From Triplophysa rosa (lineage: Eukaryota > Chordata > Actinopteri > Cypriniformes > Nemacheilidae): DNA of 64,000 nucleotides. The stretch is from NCBI RefSeq assembly GCF_024868665.1, contig NC_079902.1:17971450-18035449 (forward strand), in the 5' to 3' direction. Below the pieces are notes generated by a model that worked only from the letters and a program-made list of their open reading frames with translations, made no database searches and had not been told where the DNA came from. Shown in pieces: positions 1 through 13,204 of this stretch. Each line of letters opens with the position of its first letter. Positions within the stretch are counted from its first letter, which is position 1. The position numbers were made by a program, and so were the translations under genes.

Positions 1-499
1 ACCTAAACCTAAAAACTACCTTACTAACTATTAATAAGCAACAAATTAGTAGTTTACTGAGGCAAAGTCATAGTTAATGGTTTATTAATACCAAGAATTG
101 GACCTTAAAATAAAGTGTGACCGAATGTTCATATTTGGCCGAACTATTCCTTCAAAGCTAAAATGTTTCAAAAGATTCAAAAGTTTCCAATTTTTCAAGG
201 CCACACAAATCATTCGTGTTATTGTTTTACTGCTAATGGAGTTTCAGTAAAACAGATTTGAAGAGCTGTTAAACTCACAGTCCAGCGTCGCATCTTAACT
301 CATCCGTAAAGCCTAGTACACAAGTATACATTGTGTCAGGCCCTCTCTGTTTAGACCATTAGACCTCTCTTGAATTCAGTAAAATAATGTAATATTGTCT
401 ACACACTTTACCGCAGACCTGTTTGTTTGTACATGTCTGTGTGTGCATTAGCATGCAAACCTCCCATCTAAAAGCTTTCTTGTTGATTTCTCTCCACAG

Positions 500-3400
500 A
501 CACGGTCTTTGGAAACGGAAAGACACCAGACTATCTCCTCTTAGGCAACATGGTTTACACAGTAAGTGTGTTCGAGCCCTTCAGACCCTCCATTATCTGT
601 GCGTCTCCAGAAAAGACTCCCGAATCCTCACAAAAGCATCTCTGTGTCCTGACTGTCGTCTGACACTTTGTACCGGTCGTCCCGCTGTGAAATGTTCCTT
701 CTGGAGTCAGTCCGGCAGCACCGGGTTCTCGCTAACTTTTTCGCCAACGTTTTATGTAATGAAATGAAAATAAAGCTGATCTGCTTCATTTCAAACGAGA
801 ACCTGTTTGGATATTCCTCTCTGTTGATATTAGGTCATTTCAGTGTAATGTTTATGTAAATTCAGTGTAATGTTTATATGTAAATGCAAATGAAGATAAG
901 AAAATGTGTCTCTTACAGTTTGTGGTGATCACGGTCTGTTTGAAAGCTGGGTTAGAGACGTCGTCTTGGACCATGGTGAGGGTTTGAATGTCTCTTCTTC
1001 CGTTTCACTGTTTCCGCACATGCTGCGCATGAATTTCACGAGTGTAACTTTCACAGTCATGTGATTTTTGTGTGATTTGGGAACATTTGTGCTCCTGATG
1101 TTTACAGTGAGCTTCAGTGGTTATTTTGATTTGATCATGTGATGTGCATATCATAAACAATCGACACATTCATTTATCATGCTGCACACATGATTCGTGT
1201 TCACACACAAAATTCTTTGGTAGGTTTTGCTGTTACTTATCATAAAAATGTAAATCTATTATTCAGCTGTAATATGATACATTAGTTAGAATGCAGTTTT
1301 ATGCTGTGTTAGCGTGTCTTTTTTTAACTTAATATGTTTTTTCTGATCTCCTCTGGCTCACAGTTCAGTCACATTGCCATCTGGGGCAGCATTGGATTGT
1401 GGATAGTCTTCTTCGGCATCTACTCTTCTTTATGGCCAATGATCCCTCTGGCCCCGGATATGTCAGGAGAGGTAATATGCAACTGTTTTTTTTCCAGATT
1501 AAAACTGTTTCTTGGGCAAAACATGATTCCGCAAACGTAATTAAGTCTACGAACTGAACCACACATTTGTCCAGCTATCCAGTAACTCAGAGATTTTTGT
1601 AGGCTAACCCGGAAGTAAGTGCCGTGCTGGTTCCCTCGACCGAAAGCCTATGCATTTTTCCCATAGACTTTTGGAAGATCGCAAAAATGATGTTTGCACG
1701 TTTTGTCTATCAAGATAATCTTTACAAATTAACACAACATTTGTTCCCTTTGAAGCCGAAATACAATCGTCAGAAGTAAAAGATGCTATAAACCGACTAC
1801 ACTTAAGGTCACTCGATATCAATGTCACCACCACCAAGCCTCCGACAACTCTTTTAAACTTTAATAGAAATGTGTTCCCTGGTAAGTAATTACTCCGTGA
1901 ATGAGTCCGCGTCTATGTTTTAAGAGATTTGTGCCCATGTTGGATTATTTGTGAGCTTTATATGCGCGATGATGTCTAACGTCCCCGCCAAAGGAAGTAG
2001 TCGCTTTTAGCAACTTGTTAGCAACTGACGTTTTTAAGACACAATAAGGCTTTAAAAAACCACAAGCGGGTTAGAACTGGTGTGTTTTATGTCATAGAAT
2101 AAAACGTGAAAATATTTAGAGGTTTTGTTAACCACAGACCTTATTTCGGGCGATTTATCAAAAACCCATTAAAAAAACCATAGACTTTGGAGCGATGGAA
2201 GTCCTAAAATGCTAACTAGACTAACATAAACATTTATAATTTTTTTAGAAATATATGCATGTATGTGTGTGTTTATAAATACAAAATTAATATGCACAGA
2301 ACACAAGCTTTTATTCTGGATGGGCGATTAATCGTTTGACAGCCCTAGTTAAATACACAAAATTATATAAATAAATAAGCAAATTAGACTAACCTAAACG
2401 TATTAGGTTTTAAAAAGTTTTTTATTATATTTTTGAAAGAAAAAAAGAAAGATTTTTTCTCATCTTTTGTAAGTTTTTGTCAAATTTCAGATGGCATTCT
2501 TGAGCAGATTTTGTTCCCTGGGGTTGTGGATGTGTCAGGTGATATAAAGCACACTCAGACCACCCTCTCTCTCTGGCCTCGGGCACTACACTATCTGTGC
2601 AATAATCTGAGCATTAAGAGTTCTCTGTGCGTTCATTAGACTGAGCGGGAGCTGGAAACTCTACACCTCAATGAGGCCTCGGGGCACAGAAGGTCTCGGC
2701 TCTTTTCTCACCTCATAATCTCCTAATGGAACATAATAGCCAATATTTGTGTCACCTGTGAGGAAGAGCTGTTTGAAAACATACATCAGCTCGTTCCTGC
2801 AGAGTCCAGACAGATCTTCCAAAAACGTGTGTATTTATAATACCTTGGTGTTGTTTTCTTTCAAAGGTAGTCCAAGTTGACTTTATATTTTTTGTTTATT
2901 GATATAATGTCTAGACTTCAATGGGAGACACTTTGTTGTCACACGCTGTGGGCTATGTTTAAAAGTTCTCATAGGCTTCGTATCCCAGGATCTGGCGTTG
3001 TACCGGCAACCTCACGTGTCCTCTACACCCATCCTGAATGGCCAGTCAAGTGGGATCTTTTATCTGGTACATGTACGACGGTAGAGTTGATCATACCCCA
3101 GAGGCCGGGGGTAACCCAATGCCGTTGGGAACCATGGCAACGGCACTACATCAGATATCAGGGACAGGCGGTGGGTCACGTGAGCGAGGGCGCACCTGAA
3201 CTCTGGGCCACCTCACATGGGTCTCTGACTGTGCAGTCACGGCTGCCTGAGGGTCTTGGGAGAGAACAAGAAGTGTTCTTAGAGAACAGATCCAGAAGAA
3301 TATAATGGCTTTACTATAGTATTTACTATAGTATTTTAAGTAAGTGTGACTACTTTTAATCAATGACACGGAGATAGTCTGTCATGGTGAATTACAGCTA

Positions 3401-4043
3401 AACATCAAATGTTGGCTGCGTTTTCAGCCGTCACCACGCCATGACAACAGTCCAGTTCTGCAAACAAACACACTCACACATTCCTAATCTCACATATTCA
3501 CAAAGTCGTGTCATTAATGCACAACAAGCACGTCTTTCATTTGCCCTTCAGAAGCATGTAAAGTTAAGGTAACGCTGTAATGAAAATAACATGAGCAATA
3601 AAACAGCACGTAAAAGTTCTTCAGAGGTCAGAAAAGTGACGCAACACTGAGATTTCAGCTGCATAGAATGTGATTCTGCATCACATTCTTTCTCGCTCTT
3701 CCATTGAATGCAACAGGTCGGCTTTATTCAAGCGCACCTGGTATCTGTGTGTGCGTGTATGTGAGAGAGAGGTCATTCATCTTGTTGCATTCTCTTTGAT
3801 GTGCTAGATTTCACCTTTAGCGGTTCACTCTCCCTATCAGCAGATAAAACTGCTGCCTAACACTCATCTTGCAACTACTTACTGGAAACTGTAAGTAGTA
3901 ACTGTAAAAAGTGTGTGCGTGTGCGTGTGCGTGTGCGTGTGCGTGTGTGTGCGTGTGTGTGTGCGTGTGTGTGTGCGCGTGTGTGTGCGCGTGTGTGTGC
4001 GCGTGTGTGTGCGCGTGTGTGTGTGTGTGCGTGTGTGTGCGTG

Positions 4044-4095
<52 letters not shown>

Positions 4096-7000
4096 TGTGC
4101 GTGTGCGTGTGCGTGTGCGTGTGTGTGTGTGTGTGAGAGAGAGAGCTGATCTGCTCTATTTCAGATCTTTTTGAACACAACCTGTCAAGAAATTCCTGTC
4201 TAAAATCTTAAGTTACATTCATGTTGTGGACCGTTTCTGACTTTGTTTGTTGAATTGAAAAAGAAAAACTGGAAACTCTGACTTCTCTCACTTTACTATT
4301 GACGTCATATAAAACAAGCAAAATGGTAGAGGCTTTAACAATTGTCAACCTCTGTCCATATTTCTGTTTGATACTATAGCTGATTTTGGTGTTGCATACA
4401 AAAAATATTAATGGAGTCACCAGTGTGCATGTTCACACAATGTCAGCACTAGTTTGAGCTTCTTGTGTCTAAAGGTGCGTTCAGACCGCCAGCGACTGTG
4501 TCGCTGTGTGTCACTAGTCTCTTGCTACGAGGTCGTTAGAAGACGTTCCTAGCTTTGGTTGCTCTAGTAAGATTTATAAACAAACCCTGCAGTAACTGAC
4601 GAGAGACAGATGACATGAGCTCCGCTGCTTTAAGCCCATTGCACAATGAGTCCGAAATTTGCGTCCGAAATTTCCGCACGTTAAAAAATAAATGCGACCT
4701 CACGTTGTCACACACTGCCTCTGATATTTTCGTCCGTCATGAAAAAATTCGGACCGGGTTCGATTTTCTGCGTTTTTTGCATATGTCAAGCATTTTGAGT
4801 GGCCTTTTTTAACAATTCAGAGACACCGTACAAACGAGAGCCTAATACGAAAAAACGCATACGAAAATTTCGGACTGCATGTGCAAAGACCTTTACATAT
4901 TGGTAGTCGCCCCAGAAAGTCGCTCATCATTTGCATTAAGTTGAGCAAATCTCAACTTTGTCGTGACGCTAGACACACCCACTTCCTGTCGCCAACGGTC
5001 ACTGTTGCTCATGCCGCCGGCTCTCCATTGAAATGAATGACATCGCCTCGCTTTGTCGCTGTGTGTCATTGGCAGTCTGAACGGGGCGTCAGGGATAGTT
5101 CTCCCAAAATAAAAAATCATCATTTATTTACCCTCATCTTGTTCAAAACCTGTATATGACTCTTTCTATGAAACACAAAAGAAAATATTGTGAGAAATAC
5201 CCCAGTGATTTCGTGTCCATACAATGGAAGTCAATGGAGGCCAATGTTGTTTGGTTACCAGCATTCTTCAAAATATCTTCTTTTTTCCTAATAGAAAAGG
5301 GGGTGATGGGATGTCAGGGGGTTTGTTTTCACTGTTTTCTCACTTTAGGGCATTGTGGTCATCTCTCCCTCACGCCTTGTTATGAAAGCATCTGAAAACT
5401 GATGTTTGTGCAAGCCCCTGAACTAGGCCTCTCTCTCTTTCTAAAACAACAGGCATTAGGTGGGCATCCAGCCATGCATCTCACGATCTGGCCTTTTGGA
5501 ACTGTGAATATCTTTGCTTTACAAGTTCTGCCGACTCACAAACTCACAACTTTCCCTTCTGGAAACAAATGAAAAATGGTCAAGCTGTACACAAGTGGAC
5601 GTTATGCATTTTGAATGATCGTTTCGGCTTATAATAAAAGCATATTTTAATGAGCTGCAAGTGGGATATTTGTGAGGATGGAGAAAGTCGGCTTTTGCTC
5701 CTTGCTAGAATTTAGTCTCTAATGCCAAAGGGTGAATGTCCATGTCTAAATTGTTCTCATCTTATATTTACCATCACAATAGGCGACATTAACATTCTTG
5801 GGTCAGCGTAATCACTGGCAGGCATGAGCAGTCGAACTGCTGGTTAGTGCGGCCAGGCACAGTTAATCCAGCCTGTCAATCACTGGAGGACGTCACCACG
5901 TGGGGCTGAATGATAAACGCTCAAACTTGATTTTTCTGTTTTAAGTGCTAATAGAATCTGTCAACGTTGGATTTGGCGTTTTGAAAGACTTGATCGAATT
6001 GTCCATTGCTGTGCGGCTGACAGTTTTGATAAACGACCATTTGTGCTTGAAGGGTTGTGTGCATGTCTTTTACGGTGGTTTACAAATTTGTTTCCATGTT
6101 GTGTCAGATTTAGTCTTAGCTGAACTTAAAATGTGGCCAAGTCCTATGTAATGTGAGAGTCTAACAGTTGTTGAATCGCTTTTGTGAAGCAACCTTCAAA
6201 TACTGAACCACACACACTTATGGCAAAGGATGCGACGTGTAGGACTGCTTTTCGATGTACTTGTAAACATGATATAGTGCATTTATGCAGTTTTAACAGT
6301 TTGTGGTTTTTACGGAATGAGTTTCCTTACAAAACGACTCTTACAATATTACGTTTCATGAAATACAAAAAAGTGTTTGGAAGAAACTATGCAGTCATTT
6401 TCTGTATTTTGAGAGTTTTTAGTGACCACATCTGTCAAGCTGCACAAAAAGACTAAAATGACCTGAAATTTTTGTCTCTCTTTCTTTAAACAAAGTTGTA
6501 CTAGTTTGAATGGAGAAACTGGAAAAACTGACATTGGAAGAATGACGGCATTTGATTGTGTGTGTTTGAGAATGTGTGTCCAGAAGAAACACAGAGACTT
6601 GATGTTCTGTCAAAACAGTCGTCGCTGTTGATGCTGACAAGCTTGACTGCCCGAGAATAGACGAGCAGAGACGAGAATACGACAGTTTATTATTCTGTCC
6701 TAGACGTATACCAGCAGCCTGCCATATTTTGATTCATTTTTTTACATAAATAATGATGTCAAAAAATAAAAATGAGTTATCGTTGTCATGTCTTACATTG
6801 TGAAAAAAATGCAATTCTTAGCTACATATTTCGATTTCTTGGAGTATTTATACAATACAACATAGCAGGAAACATTAGTGTTGTAATTGAAATATAATCA
6901 AACATTCCCACCACGGGTCTCATTCATATTTAGAATGTTTTCGAGCCCCTCTCGTCCTGGCTGATTGTTTAGTATGTTATTCTTGCAACGAAAATGATTA

Positions 7001-10000
7001 AACCGCTATTATCAAAGAGAAAATTATAGAGCAGTCACATTTCACCAGGACATGAAAATCCCCTCACCCGTGCCCAATTTTCTCCGATACCTCTTGGAAA
7101 CACTGAACACGTTTGTTCATTCAGGGTCAGTGACGGGAGGAGAGGAAGCCATTTTGATATCCAGTCATTTTGGGGTTTCCGGCCTCCGTGATGTTTTGTC
7201 AGACATCAAAGTCTGTTTTCTTGTAATGGCGAACAGATTAGCTCATTTGCGAACACCTGAGACCGTCGGTCGGTAGATCGGAGCTGGCAGGTGTGACTTT
7301 GTGCTGGTTTGGATAACAGGAAGTTGATTTGTCTGGGAGCGCCGAGTTTAGACAAGTGGCACAAGCACGTACGGTGAATAGCGACACGAGGGGCGGCTCA
7401 GTGCTCTTTGACATTTAATGACAGGTATTTTCAGCACAGCTGGGCCAAAGAAAACAGGCGACTGGAACTCGCAGCCTACGCCAGACTCAGAGTGTCCCTG
7501 TCTCCTGAGTCAGGCCTGGAGAAACCACAGAGCACCCTTTCTTTCTCTCTTACTGTCTCACGCTTTCGTATTTTCAAGCTTCTACGCAGACGGCAGACAG
7601 TTTCACGCTGTTCAATTTTGGCTGCGGCTAATGCAATTTGCGTTTTACGTGGAAAAGATTCTTTATTCTGGGCGTTGTAATTATCGAGAGAGATTTATGA
7701 TTTTAAAGACCTTAATGTTATTACTTCATTACCGATGTGTTTGTCTCAATCCCACCCAGTCCAAGACTAATGAAAATCTCCTCAGCGCTTGTTTATTTAA
7801 TTCCCGGGTGTATTTTGGCAGACGAACGTTCAGATAGTGGCTTTGCTCTGGCTCTCGTTGAAAAAATGCATTGGCCGTTTGTTTTGGTTGAGCGAGTTTT
7901 CTGAGATACGTTCATTAGGATCCAATTTGGGATTTATTTGAACATTTATCCATCTGCCGCTTTGAACTGTTTCATTCAAGTAATGAAGACTTATGTGTCT
8001 GAGTTTTGCACTTAGTACCATGCTGCGCTGCCGGTAACATCCGTGATAACGGATAGTGCATACCTTAGTTTGGATGTTTTAAAATATGACGAAAATAATG
8101 CTTTTGTTATCTCCCAAACATCCCAGCACAGGTTTAAAATGTTGAATTTGGAAACCCCATTTTTGTTGTTGTCTATTGCGCAGTTTAGAGTCCAAAAGAG
8201 ACTAAAGAACACTCTTATTTGAATACTTGGACATTTGCACACATGCACTGTTTCATATGACAAGATCAATGTGGCAACAACAGGTCAAGGTTTTCTGGGA
8301 TCAAGGTTAAGCATTTCTCCACGTTTTAGAGATGTGGTCTGGGTTGTGTCCTCACAGCTCTAAACTCGCTTGTCTCTCATTTTTGTCTGTCTTTACATAC
8401 TTCACTCACATTTAAAATATAACAGATTCAAGTCCTCCAGTTAACTGTTTTTAAAGGTTTGGTCAAGTTGGTGGCTGAAGTACGTTACAAGCCAGCCGCA
8501 GATTCTCTTGGGTGCTCTTTCTCATCTCACTGGTTGTGTTTTGCAGGCAGACATGATGTTCAGTTCAGGACTCTTCTGGATGGGCCTGATCTTTATTCCC
8601 ATCACCTCTCTGGTGTTTGATGTGGCATACAAAGTGTGAGTTGAGTTTCTTCAGTACCAGCCAACCACACGTCAATTCATCTTCCTATGTGGTCACCGTC
8701 TGATTTACTGCAGTAGTTTAGGGTTTCCATGTTCTTCTCATCTTCTTCAGTTTGTATATTTTGATAGTTTGGCCGTTATGGCGTCATCGGTTAAACATTA
8801 TCCTGAGTGTAAAATGATCCCTGTTCATTTTTGTGGCAAGAATGGAATGCCAAATCTACCATTACCCTAGTATCACGTACTAATAAGACAGCTGCTGTCT
8901 ATTATATCTTTAAAAGTAATTAAAACAATATTTTATCGTTTATTTTTGTTTGCTATTGCATATGTAATAAAATCGGTGTTCTGTAATTGTAAATTTGTGT
9001 CTTTTTTTTGCATGTCAGCATGAAGAAGGTGTGTTTCAAGACCCTGGTGGATGAAGTGCAGGAGTTGGAGGCGCTGTCCAAAGACCCCGGAGCCGTGGTG
9101 CATGGAAAGAGGTGAGGGCCATTTCTCATCCACTCATAATAAAACTGAATACGCAAAACGAGCGGATCAGCAGGAATCACCTCCAAGTATAAATGATCCC
9201 GATGGCTGCTCTCCCAGCCCGTGTGTGTCTCATTCTGTCTCCTCAACCCCTCGCCGGAGACAATCAGGAAGTTTGTGTTTCATTTGATCTGTCGAGACCG
9301 CAATGACGCTCTTTATGTGGATATGTATGATCTCACAAACGTTTCCTGTTCTTTGCAGTTTGACTGAGAGGGCCCAGCTTCTGAAGAACGTGTTCAAGAA
9401 GACCACCGTCAGTCTGTACCGATCCGACTCCATGCAGCAGAACATCCTCCGTACGTCAGCGTCACACATGTGCACTGCCACGCACACGCGGGCGGACGCA
9501 GACACGCCCACACGCTCTCCACAGTGCAGACGCCACAGACAGCCTCACCCAGAATCACTGATTCACACACACCCCTCCATACCCATCTGCAGCATCCAAA
9601 TGCAGGTTCACGCTCACACGCGGGGGGTCATGGATGCACAGCTGCAGAATCTCACAGATATACAAACCTGAACCAAAACCCCTGAGAATTAGGTGAGGAC
9701 GGTTGTTCTCAACAACTGCAGATAATAGCTGCAGTAATGCATCTGTAATATCGCTCTAATGCGACAGCTGCGCTAACAAAGCTCATGTTGGAGGGTGTGA
9801 TGCCACCGGGCAGCTGCTGTGGGTCCGGGAGACTCGACATGAGAGCTTAAAAGTCAAATCTGGAGAATTGTGAGGACATCACAGTCCAAAAGCGACTGTT
9901 AATTAAAACACCTGCAGATTTATGAGGTTGTAATATAGGTAGCGACACAGGATTGACACAAACACTTATGAACTGACTAACATTTCCTCTCCTGAGCTGC

Positions 10001-12273
10001 TTGTAAACTACATTTGGGGTTTTTACACACTTTATTTTAGTGGTTTTCAACTGGTGGGTTGCGAGCCACAGTCGCAGGTTAGCAGAGAAAAAATAAAATT
10101 GCGCAAAACAAAATACAACGCTAAATGCATTTCACTGCCAGTTTGGGTCTGGAGGCAAAACCTGTTGAGAACCACCGCTTTATTTCTTTGCATTTTAGTT
10201 TTAGATTACGTTTCTGTTCATTACCTTTCTTTATTTGCTCTATTCTTTGTGTTTTGCTTTTAGGTGAGGATGAGGGATGTTCAATGATAGTCTAATGTCC
10301 TTAGATGCATTCTTACCCTTAGCTCACACCGCAAAGCATTACAATTACCTGTCAAAAGCATCACAACCTGTGCTTTCCTTAACGTCCCTCTCATTTCCCA
10401 CCTACGCATGTGCTGCTATGTTTTGAATGAGTCATGTTTAATCATTTCAATGTCCCGCTATCATTCCCACAATGCATTGCCCTCCTCGGCCTCTTTCATG
10501 TTCGCCCCAGGCCAGCAGGTAGAGGTTGAGTCAAATGAGACGTAAGGTGAGTCATACATCAAACGTCTAGTCCCAGTGTGCAGTGCTGTAGAGACCATAG
10601 CACTAGTGAGAGTGAAATTGTGAATGTGGAATACTTGACTAGTTTGATTCAGAGTCCAAATTGTAGTTTGCTTTAGAGCCTTCAAATAGCCCCATTTGTT
10701 AAAATGAGATGGTTCTTGTTTTGTTTTTAAAGGTACTCGGTTAAGTAGAATCAATAATCGGACATTCCAACACTCATAGTGTCTTATTTCCTAACTTCCA
10801 TTTGGAGTCTGCCAAGATAATTACTATTGACCACTCGGATCATCTCTGCCAGCCCACCCACAGCGCCATTGCTGGTTTCTAGAGGTCCCCTGTGAGACCG
10901 ATCTGAATTTTGTTGTTTATTTCTGGAAGCAAGCAGTCAGGATGTCGTGCATACTGATGTCTTCCTGCAGACAACTGACCTCCTTTAATTTGACCAATGC
11001 AACTATATTCAGTCATTTTAGGTGTATTAGTGTACTGTATGTAGGTCGTTGCCAGGGTTTACTAGACTCCATTCTTACAGGAGTGGGAATTACACATTTT
11101 GAAATACTTCAGTGCCGTGTTTAAGCACGCAAAACTTTATTTCATGTACTTGTTACATTTTAAACAGCCAGTTCAGATGCATGGGTTGCAATGATGGACC
11201 AACAAGCAATGGTATTAACTAGGGCTGTCAAACGATTAATCGCGATTAATCGCATCCAGAATAAAAGTTTGTGTTTACATAATATATGTCTATGTACTGT
11301 GCATATTAATGTTGTATTTATAAATACAAACACATACACATGAATACATATTTAGGAAATATTTACATGTATTTATTTATATTTACTAATAATTGAAATG
11401 ATATATAAATGTTTATTAATTTTTAGATTTTCCTTAAATATATGCCTGTATGTGTATGTGTTAATGACTACAAAATTATTATGCACAGTACATAGACATA
11501 TATTATGTAAACACAAACTTTTATTCTGGATGCGATTAATCGCGATTAATCGTTTGACAGCCCTAGTATTAACATGAATCATCTACAATTTAAAGGAATA
11601 GTTAACCGTAAAATCAAAATCTTTCATCATTTACTCATGCAAAGCTGTATGACTTTCTTCTGCAGAACATAGAAGATATTTTGATGAACGTTAGTAACCA
11701 GACAACATCCATTGACTTCCATTGTATGGACACAAAACCACTCAGACATTTCTCAAAATACCTTATTTTGTGTTCCACAGAAGAAAGAGTCATATACAGG
11801 TTTTGAATGAATATTTAGTTTTGGGTGAACTATCCCTTTAGCACTGTAAACCAACTCGCAAAATCTAGAATCGGGCCACGCACGATTTATTTTTAGTCAA
11901 TTCCTCATGAGAACGAATAATCCACAGTCCCTTGGATCCCCTTTTCAAGTTTGTAGATAACAAAGCACATCCCAGTGTGTTGTGTTTGATTAAACCAACA
12001 GCTTTTTGCTTTCAAGCTTTTTTTTGTTATAATTTTGCGACTTGTTTTGCTTATCTCATGTTTTAATGATTTTGTTTGTATCATCTTGCCTGAAGTTTGA
12101 AGTTTGGATGTTTTCCAGCAGAACATTAGTGTCAGTATGTTTGTCTTACGCATGTTCTCCCCGACCTGTTTACAGATGGCTACGCATTCTCTCAAGATGA
12201 GAACGGAGTGCTGTCCCAGTCTGAGGTCATCAGAGCCTACGACACCACCAAGCAGCGGACCAATGAGTGGTGA
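500..12273 (+). CDS. atp8a1: Phospholipid-transporting ATPase 8A1 (P4-ATPase flippase), C-terminal part
   Basis: Partial gene; the 5' exons are off the left edge. Coding exons are 500-561, 919-975, 1364-1471, 8547-8635, 9019-9111, 9359-9450 and 12176-12273 (stop TGA). All junctions are GT-AG and the joined frame gives 198 residues. They encode the last transmembrane helices (e.g. [20 protein letters not shown]) and the cytosolic tail. The tail holds [26 protein letters not shown] and the [10 protein letters not shown] block. GYAFS is the known autoinhibitory motif of P4-ATPases. The tail matches ATP8A1 (…[15 protein letters not shown]) better than ATP8A2. Family knowledge: with a CDC50 subunit the enzyme moves phosphatidylserine and phosphatidylethanolamine to the cytosolic leaflet of Golgi, endosomal and plasma membranes. 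The catalytic P-domain is not in the window. The gene lies tail-to-tail with shisa3, as in human 4p13. Confidence 0.95.
2222..2348. repeat. Degraded half-copy of the 'attaatcg' palindromic MITE
   Basis: The right part (ttttattctggatg…cgattaatcgtttgacagccctag) matches the right arm of the intact element at 11219-11566. The left arm is missing and there is an internal deletion. Confidence 0.75.
3911..4135. repeat. Compound (GT/GC)n microsatellite, strictly alternating purine-pyrimidine
   Basis: About 225 bases in which every second base is G and the others are T or C. Three sub-blocks are visible: GTGTGC units, then GTGTGTGCGC units, then a long run of GTGC, ending in GT and a short GA tail. 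The tract is open in several frames on both strands purely because of composition. It lies within an atp8a1 intron. Confidence 0.97.
4473..5090. mobile_element. Non-autonomous DNA element with inverted ends
   Basis: The left end GGTGCGTTCAGACCGCCAGC is mirrored by a right end containing cagtctgaacggggcgtc. Both sides then carry the same internal segment (gtcgctgtgtgtca) in opposite orientation. About 620 bp, with no transposase frame, so MITE-like. A second hairpin fragment abuts it on the right. Confidence 0.7.
5091..5283. repeat. One-armed fragment of the TTAA-type fold-back repeat
   Basis: It begins agggatagttctccc and runs through the family's usual body (atcatttatttaccctcatct, then caatggaagtcaatgg). 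No matching right arm is present. It belongs with the elements at 11590-11841 and 62163-62356. Confidence 0.6.
11219..11566. mobile_element. Intact palindromic MITE with 6-bp target duplication
   Basis: The two ends, CTAGGGCTGTCAAACG… and …CGTTTGACAGCCCTAG, are mirror images. The arms stay nearly perfectly complementary for about 85 bases (attaatcgcgattaatcg, aataaaagtttgtgttta, tatgtctatgtactgtgcat). TATTAA flanks both sides (11213-11218 and 11567-11572), which looks like the target-site duplication. There is no coding capacity. Confidence 0.85.
11590..11841. repeat. TTAAAGG fold-back repeat
   Basis: Starts ttaaaggaatagttaacc and ends ggtgaactatcccttta. The arms share the body catcatttactca… / atgact…cttctgcagaacat in inverted orientation. 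It is related to the elements at 5091, 44500 and 62163. Confidence 0.7.
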
Positions 12274-13204
12274 GATCCGGCTCGATGGTCCCCCCACCCT
12301 CCGCGGCCACTCTACTTTTAAATGCCGTCAGCCTGTCGGTCTATCTTTGGCCAGCCTGGGGGAACCCTGGGCAACAACAGATATGAAAAGCATGTTTGGG
12401 TAGGGGAGAGATATTCTCATCTCGGGCTTTGAAAGGAAACAAAGATTTAAGGGGTTGTCTGTTGAACAGCAGACACAAGCACTGTGCTAGAATACTTTTT
12501 GCCCAGTGTGCGGTCAGTATAAATTTGTGATTTGTCAAGTGGAGGAGAGCAAACGTGAAGAACTGACTCTCCTCTCCTCCACCATTCCTTCGGCTCTGAG
12601 TGTTGCAGCCAAAAATGTGACGATGAAGGTGTCGAGAAACGTTTGTGTGCTCTTCAACTGTGACGTCCTGTTTATTAATGCCACATCTGTTGGTCAGAAT
12701 GTTCCCTTTTTGTTTTTAGTGTATAGTTGTTTTTTATTTGCATTTAAAGTTTCACGTTCCAAAGAACAATATGAATGCAGTCCCTGTTTTAAAGAAATCA
12801 TAGGAAAACAATTGTTATGTGGTCCTTTACACTTGTTAAATGCTTTCTGCACTAATGTGACCACTTTACACCCAACTTTTTATTTTCACGTTAAATCGAA
12901 CATTATAAGGCCTTACATGTGTTGTTGCCTTCTACCATAACTGGATGTTGTTGTTTTTTGTTTATTTGTGAGATATTTGTGGATTTTCCTCGTCAGTCAG
13001 TTTATCGTGCCTGATTCTTTCAGATCTCTTTCAGCTCGCACGGATCTGTCATTTTATACAATTTGGCATCATTTCAACGGCTCTCTTGAACAAGTCTCTG
13101 CAATCCACATATTACACGGCTGCAATGATCACAAAGGTGCCTAACAGGAACTGTTTTTCCCCAGTGAGATAGAATTTCAGAGAATAGGTAGCGGTATAGC
13201 ACGC

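Larger units (their letters stand above)
1472..8546 (+). other. Large atp8a1 intron
   Basis: A 7.1-kb intron between the exons ending SGE and starting ADMMFS. It holds a degraded copy of the 'attaatcg' hairpin element (about 2222-2348), a 225-bp GT/GC tract (3911-4135), a fold-back element (4473-5090) and a one-armed hairpin fragment (5091-5283). The rest shows no coding signal. A somewhat GC-richer stretch at 2960-3290 is open for 142 codons but resembles no family I know. Confidence 0.8.
9451..12175 (+). other. Last atp8a1 intron
   Basis: This 2.7-kb intron separates the exon ending NIL(C) from the exon that resumes (AT)GGYAFSQ. It contains the palindromic MITE 11219-11566 and the fold-back repeat 11590-11841. 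A block near 9470-9670 is rich in CACA/CGCACA. I see no further supported exon. Confidence 0.8.

Noticed and set aside
1602..2215. Possible DNA element with repeated 'ccatagactttgga' words
   Set aside because: The repeated words are in direct, not inverted, orientation and no ends could be defined. Left unannotated.
2877..3305. 142-codon open frame inside an atp8a1 intron
   Set aside because: No recognisable domain, no splice context and no matching family. The opposite strand is also open, so chance is likelier.
3875..4180. Overlapping open frames on both strands with (VC)n or (TH)n products
   Set aside because: They are artefacts of the GT/GC microsatellite, which has no stop codons in most frames.
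10461..10754. Possible extra atp8a1 exon near 10450-10525
   Set aside because: A donor-like gtagag follows ccagcag, but there is no matching acceptor or residues known from ATP8A1, and the neighbouring exons already join in phase.
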